From the NCBI GenBank assembly GCA_015698045.1, contig BLAL01000300.1:622501-686500 (forward strand): a stretch of 64,000 nt of DNA, written 5' to 3'. Made by a program: the position numbers and the translations under genes. This DNA comes from Rhizophagus clarus. Taxonomy: Eukaryota; Glomeromycota; Glomeromycetes; Glomerales; Glomeraceae. The notes under the pieces are model-generated. The model searched no databases and was not told the DNA's origin. It saw only the letters and a list, made by a program, of their open reading frames with translations. This document shows, piece by piece, positions 63,362-64,000 of the stretch. Each line of letters opens with the position of its first letter. Position 1 is the stretch's first letter.

Positions 63362-63371
63362 GAATAACGAA
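60641..63371. other. AT-rich intergenic DNA upstream of kelch 5
   Basis: No gene accepted. A string catgtgtcatacgtactgta at 63104-63123 resembles cacatgtactgtacg at 45943-45957 upstream of kelch 3, and cacaaactgtag (63039-63050) resembles 42521-42532 upstream of kelch 2, so parts of kelch upstream DNA are shared. Long T runs at 63300-63356 precede the start. Confidence 0.45.
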
Positions 63372-64000
63372 ATGCCAAAAAATTACCTAATTTATATTAA
63401 GTTATGGTTGCTGATTCAAATAATAATTGAAATAAATTGCCAAACATCGCCCTATGTGCACAAACGTCGAAAGGGACACGGAGCAACGCTTATTGATAAT
63501 AAATTGTACATTTTGGGCGGTGATAATAATGGAAAAGATTTTTTTTATATAGATTTTTTTGCCCCATTTAATACTCAAAATTTATCAATAAAAGATTTAT
63601 CAAGCATCAATACCATTCCAAAACATCTTAATGCTATGTCTGTGAAGGGTGGTGCAAATAATATTATATTGTTTGTATTCGGAGGCGGAGCGGATGCGAT
63701 TCACACCTTTAATCCACTAAATAATTTATGGATTATTCCAAAAATTACTGGTCAATCACTTCTTGCTCTTCTAGGAAGTTCGACGGGAACTATAGACTAT
63801 AATGGAATAATGTATTTCTTGGACGGATATTCTTCAAATATTGTTATTTTAGATACAATAAATTTAATTTGGAAAGAAGGAAATCCAATTGTTGTGTCAA
63901 AAGGATATGGTAGTACTTCCGTTTTATTGCCTGATAATAAGATAATTTATATGGGTAAGCAAGTGATTTAATAATTCTTTGTGATTCTAATATATTTACT
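63372..64000 (+). CDS. Kelch-repeat membrane protein (copy 5), 5' part only
   Basis: Exon 1 is 63372-63954 (194 codons plus one base), with a gtaagc donor at the same codon (IIYMG/G) as in copies 1 and 2; intron 1 runs off the window. The ATG at 63372 (MPKNYLIYIKLW) is chosen because it aligns with sister starts; the frame extends upstream only through a poly-Phe T-run. The signal peptide ends near NCQ, followed by GATLIDNKLYILGG, FVFGGG, NGIMYFLDG and KIIYMG kelch strands. No lesion is seen in the visible part. It is closest to copy 3 among the copies here (shared DFFYIDFFAPF/FASF and NNLWIIPKI/TIPKI stretches). The missing exons prevent judging whether it is intact. Confidence 0.85.

Noticed and set aside
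1..64000. CRISPR arrays, bacterial defence operons or phage genes
   Set aside because: No regularly spaced identical repeats with unique spacers and no prokaryotic gene organisation; all genes have spliceosomal introns.

Overview
The window looks like nuclear DNA of an arbuscular mycorrhizal fungus of the Rhizophagus/Glomus type. This is inferred from very AT-rich sequence, short (about 65-100 bp) GT-AG introns, long homopolymer runs, many decayed transposons, and three gene families known to be expanded in those fungi: signal-peptide kelch-repeat membrane proteins, TKL-like kinases with a Cys-rich N-terminal segment, and WD-like/ion-transport channel proteins. No rRNA, tRNA, CRISPR array or bacterial operon was seen. 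All gene models below were spliced by hand; each intact one closes in frame.

Layout. 1-8.8 kb: gene-poor AT-rich DNA with one tandem duplication. 8.8-14.8 kb: mobile-element zone with two foldback-like elements whose arms are made of short tandem motifs, plus a two-exon gene for a 54-residue secreted, KR-processed, four-Cys peptide. 16.2-18.1 kb: intact six-exon kelch receptor-like gene. 19.4-23.3 kb: a kinase gene with six tandem phase-0 exons each encoding a kinase N-lobe, followed by one exon with the only catalytic C-lobe. 24-31 kb: relics and a 153-bp TIR element. 31.8-34.6 kb: nine-exon ABCG half-transporter. 35-41.8 kb: transposon graveyard (hAT MITE with perfect 8-bp target duplication, RNase H-bearing retroelement relic, hAT transposase relic, retroelement-like debris). 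42.8-48.2 kb: second intact kelch gene and a decayed third copy, with another hAT MITE between them. 49.6-52.4 kb: a Harbinger-like MITE, then CCCA-rich degenerate repeats and a segmental duplication. 53.6-54.1 kb: 5' fragment of a fourth kelch gene. 55.2-59.1 kb: TRP-like channel gene followed by a kelch tail relic. 60.3-60.6 kb: tRNA-derived SINE-like sequence. 63.4 kb to the end: fifth kelch gene, cut by the window edge.

The genes do not form a pathway or operon. The common theme is local tandem duplication at several scales: whole kelch genes with their promoters, kinase exons with their introns, and repeat blocks. Kelch proteins, the channel and the ABC transporter are predicted plasma-membrane proteins; the small peptide is predicted to be secreted. 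The most novel-looking items are the multi-N-lobe kinase and the small secreted peptide precursor.
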